Shown piece by piece: positions 18,359 through 27,271 of a DNA stretch of 64,000 nt. Both the position numbers and the translations under genes were made by a program. Below the pieces are notes generated by a model. It had not been told where the DNA came from, ran no database searches, and worked only from the letters and a program-made list of their open reading frames with translations. Positions within the stretch are counted from its first letter, which is position 1, and every line of letters begins with the position of its first letter. Source of the stretch: Salinicola avicenniae (GTDB lineage: Bacteria > Pseudomonadota > Gammaproteobacteria > Pseudomonadales > Halomonadaceae); assembly GCF_023736115.1 (NCBI RefSeq), contig NZ_JAKQZC010000004.1, positions 1 through 64,000 on the forward strand, given 5' to 3'.

Positions 18359-18387
18359 GGAACCCCGAGCGAGAGGTTGATCACTCA
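18359..18387 (+). promoter_or_regulatory. hrp box (HrpL promoter) before the unknown gene at 18433
   Basis: GGAACC, 16 bases, TCACTCA. The known HrpL consensus is GGAACC-N15/16-CCACNNA; this one has T for the first C, as do several other boxes of the island. The start codon is 46 bases after the box. Confidence 0.75.
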
Positions 18388-18432
18388 AGCGCAGACTGAC
18401 GGCGCTTCGCCGTCCTGCCCGGAGTGTTGCGA

Positions 18433-19419
18433 ATGATCCCGACGTTGACGCATGGCCTCAAGCCGCTTGGAAAGGTGACCTTGGCGAACGCGGCGCGTGC
18501 CTCGCCGACGTCGGCCGAGTCGGCGGGGGCGGTCTCACCCGCGCGTCTGCAGTCATTGATGCAGTTGGCGCAGCGATTGCCCTGGCGGCCTTCGAGCGCG
18601 CAAGCGCAGGCCGGCAGCCGGCGCCTCGCGCGTCACACCTCGGCAAAGGCGCTAGACCATCAAGCCCGCGGTGATAGCCAGCATCTGGTCTCGATGGCGC
18701 TGGGATTGGTCATGCAGCCCGGGCTGCGGCGCGAGCTCTATGCACGCCGCGCCGGACGTCTACTGGAGGAGCTGGCCGATCACGCGCGGGAGGGGCTGCA
18801 AGCCCGATGCGAGGAGATGGCCGCGCAGGCGCTGCGCGAGGGGCTGGGTCGACTGCCGGCGGCGCTGGACCAACTGGAACAGGCCCACGATATCGACGCA
18901 ACGGCCGGCGGCGGGAGTGGGGCATTGCGTAATCGAATCCTGAGCCGCTTTCGACAGGCAGCCGTGGAGCACGTGGCCGAGGCGGTCGAGGCTCGTCTTG
19001 CGCGCTCCGGCCTGGCGGAGGATGCCGTCGCGACGCTCGAGCAGTTGACCGCGGCCCTCGCGCATCAAGGGAAACCGGTGGTCCCGGGAAGCGGGGCGAG
19101 CGTTCCGGCCAAGAGAGGAGGCGACGGCGAGCGTCGGGTCACGTCGGCCGATATCGACGAGGTCCGCGAAGGCGCTCGCGACCGGCAGGGATGGCAGCGC
19201 CATCTGCGGGACAACCTGGCCGCTGCCGCCTGGCGGCAGGCCCGGCAGACCGGCCGTGTGCCGCCGCTGGCGGAAATGTCGGCGGTGCCTTCGGCGGCCG
19301 GTCCACGCCCCGAACGCGTTGCTGCCAACCCCTTGCAGCGCCATCAGGTCGAGCGCGTGCTGCAGCTGCAGGGCGAAAGTGCCGATCGGCTGAACGAGGC
19401 GCTGTCCCGCTATTCCTGA
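18433..19419 (+). CDS. unknown HrpL-controlled protein, candidate secreted protein
   Basis: 328 residues; I do not recognise a family. It is rich in Ala, Arg, Leu and Gln and predicted mostly helical, with a Ser/Ala-rich first ~60 residues. It has no signal peptide, no membrane segment and a single cysteine (~residue 122). A helical core (about 75-210, e.g. RRAGRLLEELADHAREGLQA) is followed by a loose Gly/Pro linker and a helical end. The ATG at 18433 is used; the frame opens with GTG TTG just upstream. It has its own hrp box and lies 113 bases before the hrpJ operon, which has a separate box. A secreted effector, helper or regulator are all possible. Confidence 0.6.
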   Translation: MIPTLTHGLKPLGKVTLANAARASPTSAESAGAVSPARLQSLMQLAQRLPWRPSSAQAQAGSRRLARHTSAKALDHQARGDSQHLVSMALGLVMQPGLRRELYARRAGRLLEELADHAREGLQARCEEMAAQALREGLGRLPAALDQLEQAHDIDATAGGGSGALRNRILSRFRQAAVEHVAEAVEARLARSGLAEDAVATLEQLTAALAHQGKPVVPGSGASVPAKRGGDGERRVTSADIDEVREGARDRQGWQRHLRDNLAAAAWRQARQTGRVPPLAEMSAVPSAAGPRPERVAANPLQRHQVERVLQLQGESADRLNEALSRYS

Positions 19420-19452
19420 CAGGCGTCGATACCGGCGGTCTGGCGGAAAGAT

Positions 19453-19481
19453 GGAACCATTTGCCCGGCTTTCGCCACCTA
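19453..19481 (+). promoter_or_regulatory. hrp box of the hrpJ-hrcU operon
   Basis: GGAACC, 16 bases, CCACCTA: a full consensus match. It lies 51 bases before the hrpJ start and should drive the ~10.7-kb hrpJ-hrcU transcript. Confidence 0.9.
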
Positions 19482-19532
19482 TGGCGAGTAATCAATTTCG
19501 CCATATTCGTTGCCGACCGGAGCGAACCGTCC

Positions 19533-20618
19533 ATGAGTATCCAGGCGCGCCTTCCCCTGCAGCACCTTGCGCTGACCACGCTGCACGACAATCCCGTGCC
19601 GCCTGTGCGGTCACGCGGGATCGCTGCCGCGCATGTCGCAGCGCAGGCGTTCAGCGCAACGCTGGGTCAGCAAAGGCAGGTGCGCAAATCGATGGCGGAC
19701 CGGCGCATCCGCTTGCCCGATGAAATGCCCCTTCATTCCGCCCCGGGGCGAATCGGCGAGCCGATGTCCAAGCAGGTCGAGCGACGCGGGCGCCGCTCGC
19801 TGGAGACACTGGCACGTCGTGCCCGTTCTCGGGCACGGCGCGGCGCGGGTGCCCGCGATCTCGTTGAGGCGCTGGGCGGCGACCCGCTCGTTGCGGTCGA
19901 GGCCCTGCAGGTATCACAGGCGCAGACCGGCGACGATGACGAGCGTCAGCAGCAGGCGGCACTGCTGGCCGCAGTGCAAGACGCTTATGCGGACGCGATC
20001 GCCAATGCCGACCCTGCGCTGGATACCAGCGATGAGATCCAGGCGCTCTACCACCAGCGGATGATGCGCAACCCTTCGCCGGCGGGTGTGCTGGCAGGTC
20101 TGCTGGAGACGTTCGACGAGCAGGCCGTGGGGGGCGAGCTGCAGTCTTTGCAGCGCTCGCTGTCGCGACGGGTCGGCAATGCGACGACGAGTCGGCTGCA
20201 CACCGGGGCGCAACGCCAGGTCGAGCTGTTGGTCCTGCAGACACTGGTACGTCTCGCGGGAGCGTTGCGCCTTTGTCACGAGCTACTGGCGCGCGTACCG
20301 GCACAGGCCGAGAAGCCGGCGCCAGCAGTGCTGCTGCAGCGGGTGGTGGAGCTTATCGGTCAGGGGCAGGGCCTGGCGCCGAGGTCGGTTCAGGCGCTGC
20401 AACAGTCGCTAGCAGGGGGCGACAGCGAGCGCGAACAGCTTGGCACCTTCAATCGCTTGATCAGTCTGGTGCGGCGTCTGCCGCTGGTGCTGTGGCGTGA
20501 AGAGAAGGCGCGTCAGCGCGACCTCGCGACCCTGCAGACGATGATGGCACAGCTGACCCAGGACGTGGCGCGCAACGTGCTGCCGGCGGATCAGCGTCGC
20601 CAGGGTAGCGGCACATGA
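19533..20618 (+). CDS. hrpJ: type III secretion gatekeeper HrpJ
   Basis: A 361-residue member of the YopN/InvE/SctW family that sorts translocators from effectors at the secretion gate. The N-terminal ~70 residues are disordered, as expected for a secreted gatekeeper. The helical part has ETLARRARSRARRGAG and the typical DALYHQRMMRNPSPAGVL-like segment (DEIQALYHQRM). A TyeA-like C-terminus ends LVRRLPLVLWREEKARQ. The frame runs back to 19191, but the hrp box at 19453 excludes that; the ATG at 19533 is right. Its stop overlaps hrcV as ATGA. Confidence 0.88.
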   Translation: MSIQARLPLQHLALTTLHDNPVPPVRSRGIAAAHVAAQAFSATLGQQRQVRKSMADRRIRLPDEMPLHSAPGRIGEPMSKQVERRGRRSLETLARRARSRARRGAGARDLVEALGGDPLVAVEALQVSQAQTGDDDERQQQAALLAAVQDAYADAIANADPALDTSDEIQALYHQRMMRNPSPAGVLAGLLETFDEQAVGGELQSLQRSLSRRVGNATTSRLHTGAQRQVELLVLQTLVRLAGALRLCHELLARVPAQAEKPAPAVLLQRVVELIGQGQGLAPRSVQALQQSLAGGDSEREQLGTFNRLISLVRRLPLVLWREEKARQRDLATLQTMMAQLTQDVARNVLPADQRRQGSGT

Positions 20619-22711
20619 ACCTTTTTCTCCCACGTCTGTTGCGCCTGGCTGGCATGGTCGGCCGGCGTGCCGAGCTGCTCGGCGCTGTCGTGGTCCTGGC
20701 AGTCGTCTTTCTGATCGTCGCGCCCGTGCCGACCTGGCTGATGGATATCCTCATCGCGGTGAACATCTGCGTAGCGTGCCTGATGATCACGCTGTCGCTG
20801 TTTCTGCCCAAGCCGCTGGCGTTCTCGACCTTTCCGGCTGTGCTGCTGTTGACCACGATGTTTCGTCTGGCCCTCTCGATCGCCACCACGCGCCTGATCC
20901 TGCTGGATCAGGATGGCGGCAACATCATTGCCGCGTTCGGCAACTTCGTGGTTGGCGGCAACCTCGCCGTGGGGCTGGTGATGTTTCTCATCATTACCGT
21001 CGTCAATTTTCTGGTTATCACCAAGGGGTCCGAGCGCGTGGCCGAGGTCTCCGCTCGGTTCACGCTGGATGGTCTGCCCGGCAAGCAGATGTCGATCGAC
21101 AGCGATCTGCGCGCCAACCTGATTAGCGCCGATGATGCCCGCCGAAAACGCGACCGGCTGACGCGAGAGAGCCAACTGTTCGGCGCCATGGACGGGGCGA
21201 TGAAATTCGTCAAGGGCGACGCGATCGCGGGCCTGGTGATCGTCTGCATCAATCTCGTCGGCGGGCTGGCGATCGGCATGACCCAGTACGGGATGGGCAT
21301 GGGCGAGGCGCTGGCCGTCTACTCGGTCCTGAGCATCGGCGATGGATTGATCGCCCAGATTCCGGCGCTGCTGATCTCGCTGACCGCCGGCATGATCATC
21401 ACGCGGGTGTCGCAGGACGAGGAGGGCGAGAAGAGCAACGTCGGCCGCGACATCGTGCTGCAGATGAGCAGCGAGCCGCGCGCCTGGATCATCGCCGCGG
21501 TCGGCATGCTGGTCTTCGCCCTGCTGCCCGGCATGCCGTCACTGGTATTCGTCACCATGGGTCTGCTCACCGGTCTGGGGGGGTACCTGCAGTACCGTCG
21601 GCGCGAAAGGCGTGACTCGGCGGGCGATGCCGCCGAGGCGCGTCCGGCGCCAGCGGACAACGGCATGGAAGATCTGCGCGGTTTCTCGCTCTCGCGCCCC
21701 TATCTGATCCAGCTTCCCGCTCGCTATGCCGGCCACGCTGATGCCTCGCCGTTGATCCAGGCCATTCGCCGTCGGCGCAATTCGATGATCTCCACCTATG
21801 GCCTGACGCTGCCGGCCTTCGACATCGAGTGTCTGGCGAGCCTACCGGAAGACGAGTTCCGCTTTTGTATTCACGAGGTGGCCATGTTTCGCGCCACCCT
21901 GAGCGAGCGCGTGGCCGTGCGTCGCGGGCCGTTGCCGCGGGAACCCGAAGACGCCATCGAGGGCGACGAACGACGCCAGGAGCAGCACCTGCTCTGGGTC
22001 GCGCCCGGGGACCCGCTGTTGCAGGAAGAGAGCGTCGAGCCCAGCGGTAGCGAGGCGTTGATCGTGCAGCGCATGGAGGACGCCATGTTCCACTCCGCGT
22101 CGCGCTTCCTCGGCCTGCAGGAGTGCAAGGTGGTGATGACCTGGCTGGAGGCACAGCTGCCAGAGCTGGCCCAGGAGTTGCAGCGCACCATGCCGTTGAC
22201 CCGTTTTTCCGGCGTGCTTCAGCGCCTGGTCAGCGAGCGGGTGCCCCTGCGCGCGATCCGGCTGATTGCCGAGGCGCTGGTCGAGCACGGCCAGCACGAG
22301 AGAGACGTCGCGGCGCTGAGCGACTACGCCCGCATCGCGCTCAAGGATCAGATCTTTGATCACTACCAACGGGATGGCGCACTGCACGTCTGGCTGATGA
22401 CGCCGGAGACCGAGGAGCTTTTCCGCGATGCGCTGCGTCAGACCCAGACCGGGATTTTCCTGCAGATCGAGAATCAGCACGCCCAGTCGCTGGTCGAGCA
22501 GCTCGGTCAGGCCTTCCCCGCCAGCGGCCCCCGGACCCATGTGCTGCTGATCGCGCAGGATCTGAGAAGCCCCATGCGGGACCTGCTGCAGGATGAGTTC
22601 AACCATGTACCGGTCATGTCGTTTGCCGAACTGGGGCACGCGGCCAAGGTCGAGGTGGCGGGGCGCCTGGATCTAATCGACGACCGGCTGCTGGCGGCGA
22701 ATGCGGCCTGA
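20615..22711 (+). CDS. hrcV: type III export gate protein HrcV
   Basis: A 698-residue SctV, the major inner-membrane export gate (FlhA homologue). The N-terminal half has about eight membrane segments (VVLAVVFLIVAPVPTWLMDILIAV onward) and the FHIPEP-type conserved region TFPAVLLLTTMFRLALSIATTR. The C-terminal half is the cytoplasmic ring-forming domain that receives chaperone-substrate complexes. The length is normal for Hrp1 HrcV. It is coupled to hrpJ by ATGA. A 158-base gap, unusual for this operon, separates it from hrpQ. Confidence 0.96.
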   Translation: MNLFLPRLLRLAGMVGRRAELLGAVVVLAVVFLIVAPVPTWLMDILIAVNICVACLMITLSLFLPKPLAFSTFPAVLLLTTMFRLALSIATTRLILLDQDGGNIIAAFGNFVVGGNLAVGLVMFLIITVVNFLVITKGSERVAEVSARFTLDGLPGKQMSIDSDLRANLISADDARRKRDRLTRESQLFGAMDGAMKFVKGDAIAGLVIVCINLVGGLAIGMTQYGMGMGEALAVYSVLSIGDGLIAQIPALLISLTAGMIITRVSQDEEGEKSNVGRDIVLQMSSEPRAWIIAAVGMLVFALLPGMPSLVFVTMGLLTGLGGYLQYRRRERRDSAGDAAEARPAPADNGMEDLRGFSLSRPYLIQLPARYAGHADASPLIQAIRRRRNSMISTYGLTLPAFDIECLASLPEDEFRFCIHEVAMFRATLSERVAVRRGPLPREPEDAIEGDERRQEQHLLWVAPGDPLLQEESVEPSGSEALIVQRMEDAMFHSASRFLGLQECKVVMTWLEAQLPELAQELQRTMPLTRFSGVLQRLVSERVPLRAIRLIAEALVEHGQHERDVAALSDYARIALKDQIFDHYQRDGALHVWLMTPETEELFRDALRQTQTGIFLQIENQHAQSLVEQLGQAFPASGPRTHVLLIAQDLRSPMRDLLQDEFNHVPVMSFAELGHAAKVEVAGRLDLIDDRLLAANAA

Positions 22712-22869
22712 TACCGACGGTCGACGCCATGCCGGCGTCACCCGACAACGTCGCGAGAGCCGAGGGCGCTGGCGCTGGCGCGAGCGCACGGTCGGCGTCT
22801 CGTCCGTGACCGCCACGCACGGTATCCGGTGTCTCGAGCGGTCGACCACGTCTTTTCCGGAGTTCGGCA

Positions 22870-23802
22870 ATGTATGAACTAAGAGTCATGAGCGGTCTAC
22901 ATCGTGGTGCGACGCTGCCCCTGATCGGCGATCAGTGGATGGTCGGGGCCGCCGAGGAGGCCGACCTGGTGCTGTTCGACCCAGGTATCGCACCGCGTCA
23001 CCTGCGCATCCGGCTGGGGGATCAGTGGCAGCTCGAGTGTCTCGAGGGCGCGCTGCGGGATGGGGATGGCCATGCCCATGCCAGGCTGGATGCCCCGGCG
23101 CTCAACACGCCCTTCGCCATCGCCGGCATCTGGCTCTGTATCACCAGCGCTGATGTGGCGTGGCCCAGCGATGCCGCCATGGATGAAGCGGAGCGGCGTC
23201 TGCAGGCATCTGCCGATCGGCAGCGTGCGGCGAGTGCTGCCCCCGCGCCGGCCAGGCCCCGTCGTCGCGGGCGTCCCTCCTGGGGTAAGCGTCTGACCAC
23301 GGCGGCGGTGATCGTCACGGTCGCGACGACGACCTGGGGATTCGTCAACCAGTTGCCGGGCGAGCCACCCGACACGGTCAGCGTGACGCCTTCTTCGCCG
23401 GCCGAGCCGGCGCTGTCGGTGGCGGATGCCCGACGCCGCCTGACACGCATGCTCGAGGCCCGCGAACTCGACCGCTACGTCGATGTGGCGCCGAGCGCCG
23501 AGCGGATTGTACTCACCGGTGAGATACCGCAAGGCCAGCGCGCGGTCGTCGAACGCATGCTCGATCGCTTCCGCCAGCGCTACCACAGTGCACTGGCGGT
23601 CGAGAACCGTGTCGAGACCTACGACAACACGCTGCCGTTCGAGATTCGCCAGATCGTGGGCGGCAAGTATGCTCAGGTGGTGCTGGCGGACGGTCGGCGA
23701 CTCTACCCGGGCGACCAGGTCCAGGGGCTGACGCTGACCTCGATCTCCGCGGACAACGTCAGCTTTCGCGGCGAGAACCGTCGGTACGAGGTGAAATGGT
23801 GA
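22870..23802 (+). CDS. hrpQ: inner-membrane ring protein HrpQ
   Basis: A 310-residue SctD-type protein that forms the outer part of the inner-membrane ring. The N-terminus is a forkhead-associated-like domain (LRVMSGLHRGATLPL...MVGAAEEADLVLFD). A basic linker (RPRRRGRPSWGKR) and one membrane segment (TTAAVIVTVATTTWGFV, ~140-157) follow. The periplasmic part contains BON/ring-building folds. The stop overlaps the hrcN start (TGATG). A position between hrcV and hrcN is the standard Hrp1 order. Confidence 0.9.
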   Translation: MYELRVMSGLHRGATLPLIGDQWMVGAAEEADLVLFDPGIAPRHLRIRLGDQWQLECLEGALRDGDGHAHARLDAPALNTPFAIAGIWLCITSADVAWPSDAAMDEAERRLQASADRQRAASAAPAPARPRRRGRPSWGKRLTTAAVIVTVATTTWGFVNQLPGEPPDTVSVTPSSPAEPALSVADARRRLTRMLEARELDRYVDVAPSAERIVLTGEIPQGQRAVVERMLDRFRQRYHSALAVENRVETYDNTLPFEIRQIVGGKYAQVVLADGRRLYPGDQVQGLTLTSISADNVSFRGENRRYEVKW

Positions 23803-25154
23803 TGTCGGAAGATCGCCCCACGCTCGAAGCCTGGTACCAGCGCAACCTCGCCCAGATCGCGCTGTTCGATCCGCTGCGCGCCTACGGGACGGTGCAGCAG
23901 GTCAACGGTACGTTGATTCATAGCCGTCTGCCCAGTGCGAGAGTCGGCGAACTCTGCCGGATCCAGCGTGAAGAGGGTGGCGAACTGCTGGCCGAGATCA
24001 TCGGTTTCGATCGACATGCGGCGCTGCTTAGCGCACTCGGTGGCATCGAAGGCATCTGTCTGAATCATCGCGTGGAGCCGCTGGGGCATGCCCATCGGGT
24101 CAGCGTCGACGACGGACTGCTCGGTCAGGTGCTGGACGGTTTCGGGCGGGCGTTGGAACCCGGCGGCCCCGAGGCCTTCGCCGACCGCCACGCCCCATGG
24201 GCGACCGATGTCATCGGTCCCGCGCGGCCGGCGACGCAGCGGCCGCGTATCACCCAGGCATTGTCGACCGGCGTGCGGGCGCTGGATAGCACGCTGACGC
24301 TGGGCAAGGGGCAGCGGATCGGCCTGTTCGCCGGCGCCGGCTGCGGCAAGACGACCCTGCTGGCCGAGATCGCCCGCAATGTCGACTGCGACATCATCGT
24401 CTTCGGCATGGTGGGGGAGCGTGGGCGCGAGCTGCGTGAATTCCTCGACCACGAGCTGGATGCGTCGCTGCGCGCCCGGGCCGTCGTGGTGTGTGCCACG
24501 TCCGACTGCTCCAGCATGGAGCGCGCCCGTGCCGCCTTTACCGCCACGGCGATCGCGGAAGACTATCGCCGACGCGGCAAGCACGTGTTGCTGCTGATCG
24601 ATTCGCTGACCCGTTTCGCCCGCGCCCAGCGGGAGATCGGCCTGGCGGCCGGCGAGCCGCTGGGTCGCGGGGGGCTGCCGCCCTCGGTCTACAGCATGCT
24701 GCCGCGATTGGTGGAGCGCACCGGTTTGGCGGAGCAGGGGGCGATCACCGCGCTCTACACCGTGCTGATCGAACAGGACTCGATGAACGACCCGGTCGCC
24801 GACGAGGTTCGATCGTTACTCGATGGCCATATCGTGCTGTCGCGCAAGCTCGCCGAGCGCGGTCATTTCCCGGCCATCGACATCCTGGCGAGCCTGTCTC
24901 GCACCCAGGCGAATGTGGTGGATGACGACCATCGTCGAGACGGCGCCAGCCTGCGCCGCCTGCTGTCCGCCTACGCCGACGTCGAGCTGATGCTGAGACT
25001 GGGTGAATACGAGGCCGGTCATCAGCCCCTTACCGATCTGGCCGTCGAGTCGCATGAGGCGATCGAGCGCTTCCTGCGCCAGGACCTGCGCGACCCCTCG
25101 CCGATCTCATTGACCCTCAGCCATCTCGCGGAGTTGACCGAGCATGTCACCTGA
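23802..25154 (+). CDS. hrcN: type III secretion ATPase HrcN
   Basis: A 450-residue SctN, the hexameric ATPase that strips chaperones and unfolds substrates. Walker A GAGCGKTT is at residues ~178-185, Walker B is in HVLLLIDSLTRFA, and the family segment GLPPSVYSMLPRLVERTG is present. GAGGTG fits the ATG at 23802; an ATG two codons earlier is too close to it. The overlap with hrpQ suggests coupled translation. Confidence 0.96.
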   Translation: MSEDRPTLEAWYQRNLAQIALFDPLRAYGTVQQVNGTLIHSRLPSARVGELCRIQREEGGELLAEIIGFDRHAALLSALGGIEGICLNHRVEPLGHAHRVSVDDGLLGQVLDGFGRALEPGGPEAFADRHAPWATDVIGPARPATQRPRITQALSTGVRALDSTLTLGKGQRIGLFAGAGCGKTTLLAEIARNVDCDIIVFGMVGERGRELREFLDHELDASLRARAVVVCATSDCSSMERARAAFTATAIAEDYRRRGKHVLLLIDSLTRFARAQREIGLAAGEPLGRGGLPPSVYSMLPRLVERTGLAEQGAITALYTVLIEQDSMNDPVADEVRSLLDGHIVLSRKLAERGHFPAIDILASLSRTQANVVDDDHRRDGASLRRLLSAYADVELMLRLGEYEAGHQPLTDLAVESHEAIERFLRQDLRDPSPISLTLSHLAELTEHVT

Positions 25155-25575
25155 AGCCATGGCGGAACTGCGGACGCTGCGTCGTCACCGGCGGGATCGA
25201 GCCGAGCGTAAGGTCAAGGCGGCCAGCCGTCGTCTGGACGCGCTCGATGAGCGTCTTGCACAGGCACGCCGACAGCTGGAAAGCGGCCAGGTCGAGCATG
25301 ATCGCGAGCGCGAGAGGCTTAGTGCGCAGTATCAGGGCAAGGCCGTGACGCTGGCGCAGTTGAACACGTGGAGCCAGGCGGAAAGCGCACTGAAAACGTC
25401 TCTGGCCGAACGGCAGACGGCGTTGGAGACGCTGCGGGCGTCGCGCGATACGCAGCAGGCGCAGCTGGAAGCCGATCGCGACAGCTTGAGACAGCGGCGT
25501 ATCGGGCTGGAGAAACTGGATGAAATGCGCCGGATTCTCGATCACGCGCGCACTCATGAGGCGGCATCGTCATGA
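25144..25575 (+). CDS. hrpO: ATPase stalk protein HrpO
   Basis: A 143-residue highly charged coiled-coil protein of the YscO/SctO (FliJ-like) family. It links the ATPase to the export gate and helps recycle chaperones. Nearly the whole chain is heptad-like (RRHRRDRAERKVKAASRRLD...LETLRASRDTQQAQLE). The sequence itself is poorly conserved in the family, so position between hrcN and hrpP and the coiled-coil form carry the call. It overlaps hrcN by 11 bases and hrpP by four. Confidence 0.85.
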   Translation: MSPEAMAELRTLRRHRRDRAERKVKAASRRLDALDERLAQARRQLESGQVEHDRERERLSAQYQGKAVTLAQLNTWSQAESALKTSLAERQTALETLRASRDTQQAQLEADRDSLRQRRIGLEKLDEMRRILDHARTHEAASS

Positions 25576-26171
25576 CGGCAGGGACGATCCACACCGTGGG
25601 TGTCGGTGAGCGAACGGCCGACGCCCGCGAGCCGTTTCGACGTCGGCCGGAGGCGTCCGGCGGTCAAGCATCCTCGCTCTCGGCCTCCGCTGCCCGCGGT
25701 GGCGGCATGTCACCACAGGCGCTCGACGACACGGGTCTGCGCCGGTTCGACGCGCTCGATCTCGATGCCCTGGATACCTGGGGCGATGACGGCGCGCTGT
25801 TTGCGCACCTGTTGTCGGATCCGCTGCCCGCTGCGCTACCGCAGTCGTCACCGGCGGAAGCCGAGTTGACGACCGGATTCGGCAGCGCAGCGCCGAGCGT
25901 GCTCGCCGGCGAGCTGGTGAAGTCGCTGGCACCACCGCTCCAGGCCGCGTCGACGGAGGCGCTGGAGGTCGGCATTCACCTGCCCAGGCTCGGCCGCATT
26001 CGTGTCAGCGCCCGCCAGGACGCCAACGGGTGGTGCATGACGCTGCATCCGGAGCAGGCGGCGACGCGCGCGCTTCTCGGCCAGCAGCAGACGCATTGCG
26101 AGACGGCATTGGGCGCCGCGCTGGGGCAGACGGTGGCGCTTTACGTGGGCGATGACGAGGGGGCGGTATGA
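25572..26171 (+). CDS. hrpP: needle/pilus control protein HrpP
   Basis: A 199-residue SctP-type protein. The N-terminal ~110 residues are disordered and Ser/Ala/Pro-rich. The C-terminal ~80 residues form a T3S4-like domain (LEVGIHLPRLGRIRVSAR...TLHPEQAATRALL). In P. syringae HrpP is itself secreted and switches substrate specificity through HrcU. ATGA overlaps join it to hrpO and hrcQ. The weakly conserved sequence is typical of this gene; the call rests on domain order and position. Confidence 0.82.
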   Translation: MTAGTIHTVGVGERTADAREPFRRRPEASGGQASSLSASAARGGGMSPQALDDTGLRRFDALDLDALDTWGDDGALFAHLLSDPLPAALPQSSPAEAELTTGFGSAAPSVLAGELVKSLAPPLQAASTEALEVGIHLPRLGRIRVSARQDANGWCMTLHPEQAATRALLGQQQTHCETALGAALGQTVALYVGDDEGAV

Positions 26172-27271
26172 CTGTCGAGGCGCTGTCATTGCCGCGGCGT
26201 TCTCGGGCCGAGATGCACGCGCGCCGCGCATTGGGACAGGGGCGAGCGTTCACCTTTGACGTCGACGGCGAGCCGGCCACGCTGCAGCTGCGCCCGGCCG
26301 CCGGGACACCCGAAACGACGCGAACCTCGGTGTCGTGGCGCTGTGAACATGGCAATTTCCTGCTCGACGATGCCGGGGCGGTACTCAGTCTGCTCGGCGC
26401 CTGTCCGGTGATCCAGGCCGAGGGGGAAACGCCCGGCGCGGCGTGGTTCTGGGCGCTCTACCAAGAACACATGGCTGCCGCCGTGCGTGATGTCTTCGGC
26501 CGTATCGCGCCGGCCACGGTGGCGAGTGAAGAAGAGGACGAGGGCGGTTTTCCCGCGGGAAATCGTGCCGAGAGGGGGCATGCCGAGACGATCCCGCTGA
26601 CGGTCGACGTTCGGCGAGGCGAGATACAGGCCCGCGGCACGCTGACGCTTGCGCCCGACACCCTGTGCGGTGTGCTGAAGTCGCCCCGGTGGCAGACGCT
26701 GGCGCCGCCGCTGCCGGCCACGCTGGCGATGCAGTGGCCGCTGGTGCTGGGGATACTGCGGCTGTCGCTCGGTGAGCTGCGCGGGCTGCGTATCGGCGAT
26801 GTGGTCATGCCGGAGAGCGCTCGCTTCACTCCCGAGGGGGATGGCGTTATCCCCCTCGGGCGGCGGCGTCTACCCGTCAAGCTGGCTGGCGATGGGTCCT
26901 ATCTGTTGATCACTGACGAACGAGGAGAGCCGATGCCACCGGATCATGACGAAACTGCCGAAACGGCCAGCATGGATTATGAGCGCGAGGCCACACGGGC
27001 AGATGCGACGCCGCCCGAGGGGCACGCCAGCCAAACCGGTCACGAGGCCTTCGACGATCTGCCGCTGCCCCTGACCGTGCGCTGCGGTTCGATCTGCATG
27101 ACGCTCGAAGAGCTGCGCCAGCTGGGCGAGGGCGCCATCGTCTCGCTTTCCGGGGTCAGCCCCGGCGCGGCCAGTCTCTATCACGGCGAGCGGCCGTTGG
27201 CGCATGGCGAGCTTGTCAGCGTGGACGGCGAACTGGCGCTGCAGATCAGCCGGCTGGAGCTCTCGGGATGA
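26168..27271 (+). CDS. hrcQ: C-ring/sorting platform protein HrcQ
   Basis: A 367-residue undivided SctQ. The C-terminal SpoA (FliN-like) domain is at about 295-367 (LPLTVRCGSICMTLEELRQLGEGAIVSL). A second SpoA-like domain lies near 190-240 (LGILRLSLGELRGLRIGDVV). An N-terminal platform-specific part precedes both. In P. syringae the gene is split into hrcQa and hrcQb; here it is a single frame, as in Erwinia/Pantoea. An internal start giving a separate SpoA fragment, common in the family, may exist near 26932 (MPPDHDE) but is unproven. Confidence 0.9.
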   Translation: MTVEALSLPRRSRAEMHARRALGQGRAFTFDVDGEPATLQLRPAAGTPETTRTSVSWRCEHGNFLLDDAGAVLSLLGACPVIQAEGETPGAAWFWALYQEHMAAAVRDVFGRIAPATVASEEEDEGGFPAGNRAERGHAETIPLTVDVRRGEIQARGTLTLAPDTLCGVLKSPRWQTLAPPLPATLAMQWPLVLGILRLSLGELRGLRIGDVVMPESARFTPEGDGVIPLGRRRLPVKLAGDGSYLLITDERGEPMPPDHDETAETASMDYEREATRADATPPEGHASQTGHEAFDDLPLPLTVRCGSICMTLEELRQLGEGAIVSLSGVSPGAASLYHGERPLAHGELVSVDGELALQISRLELSG

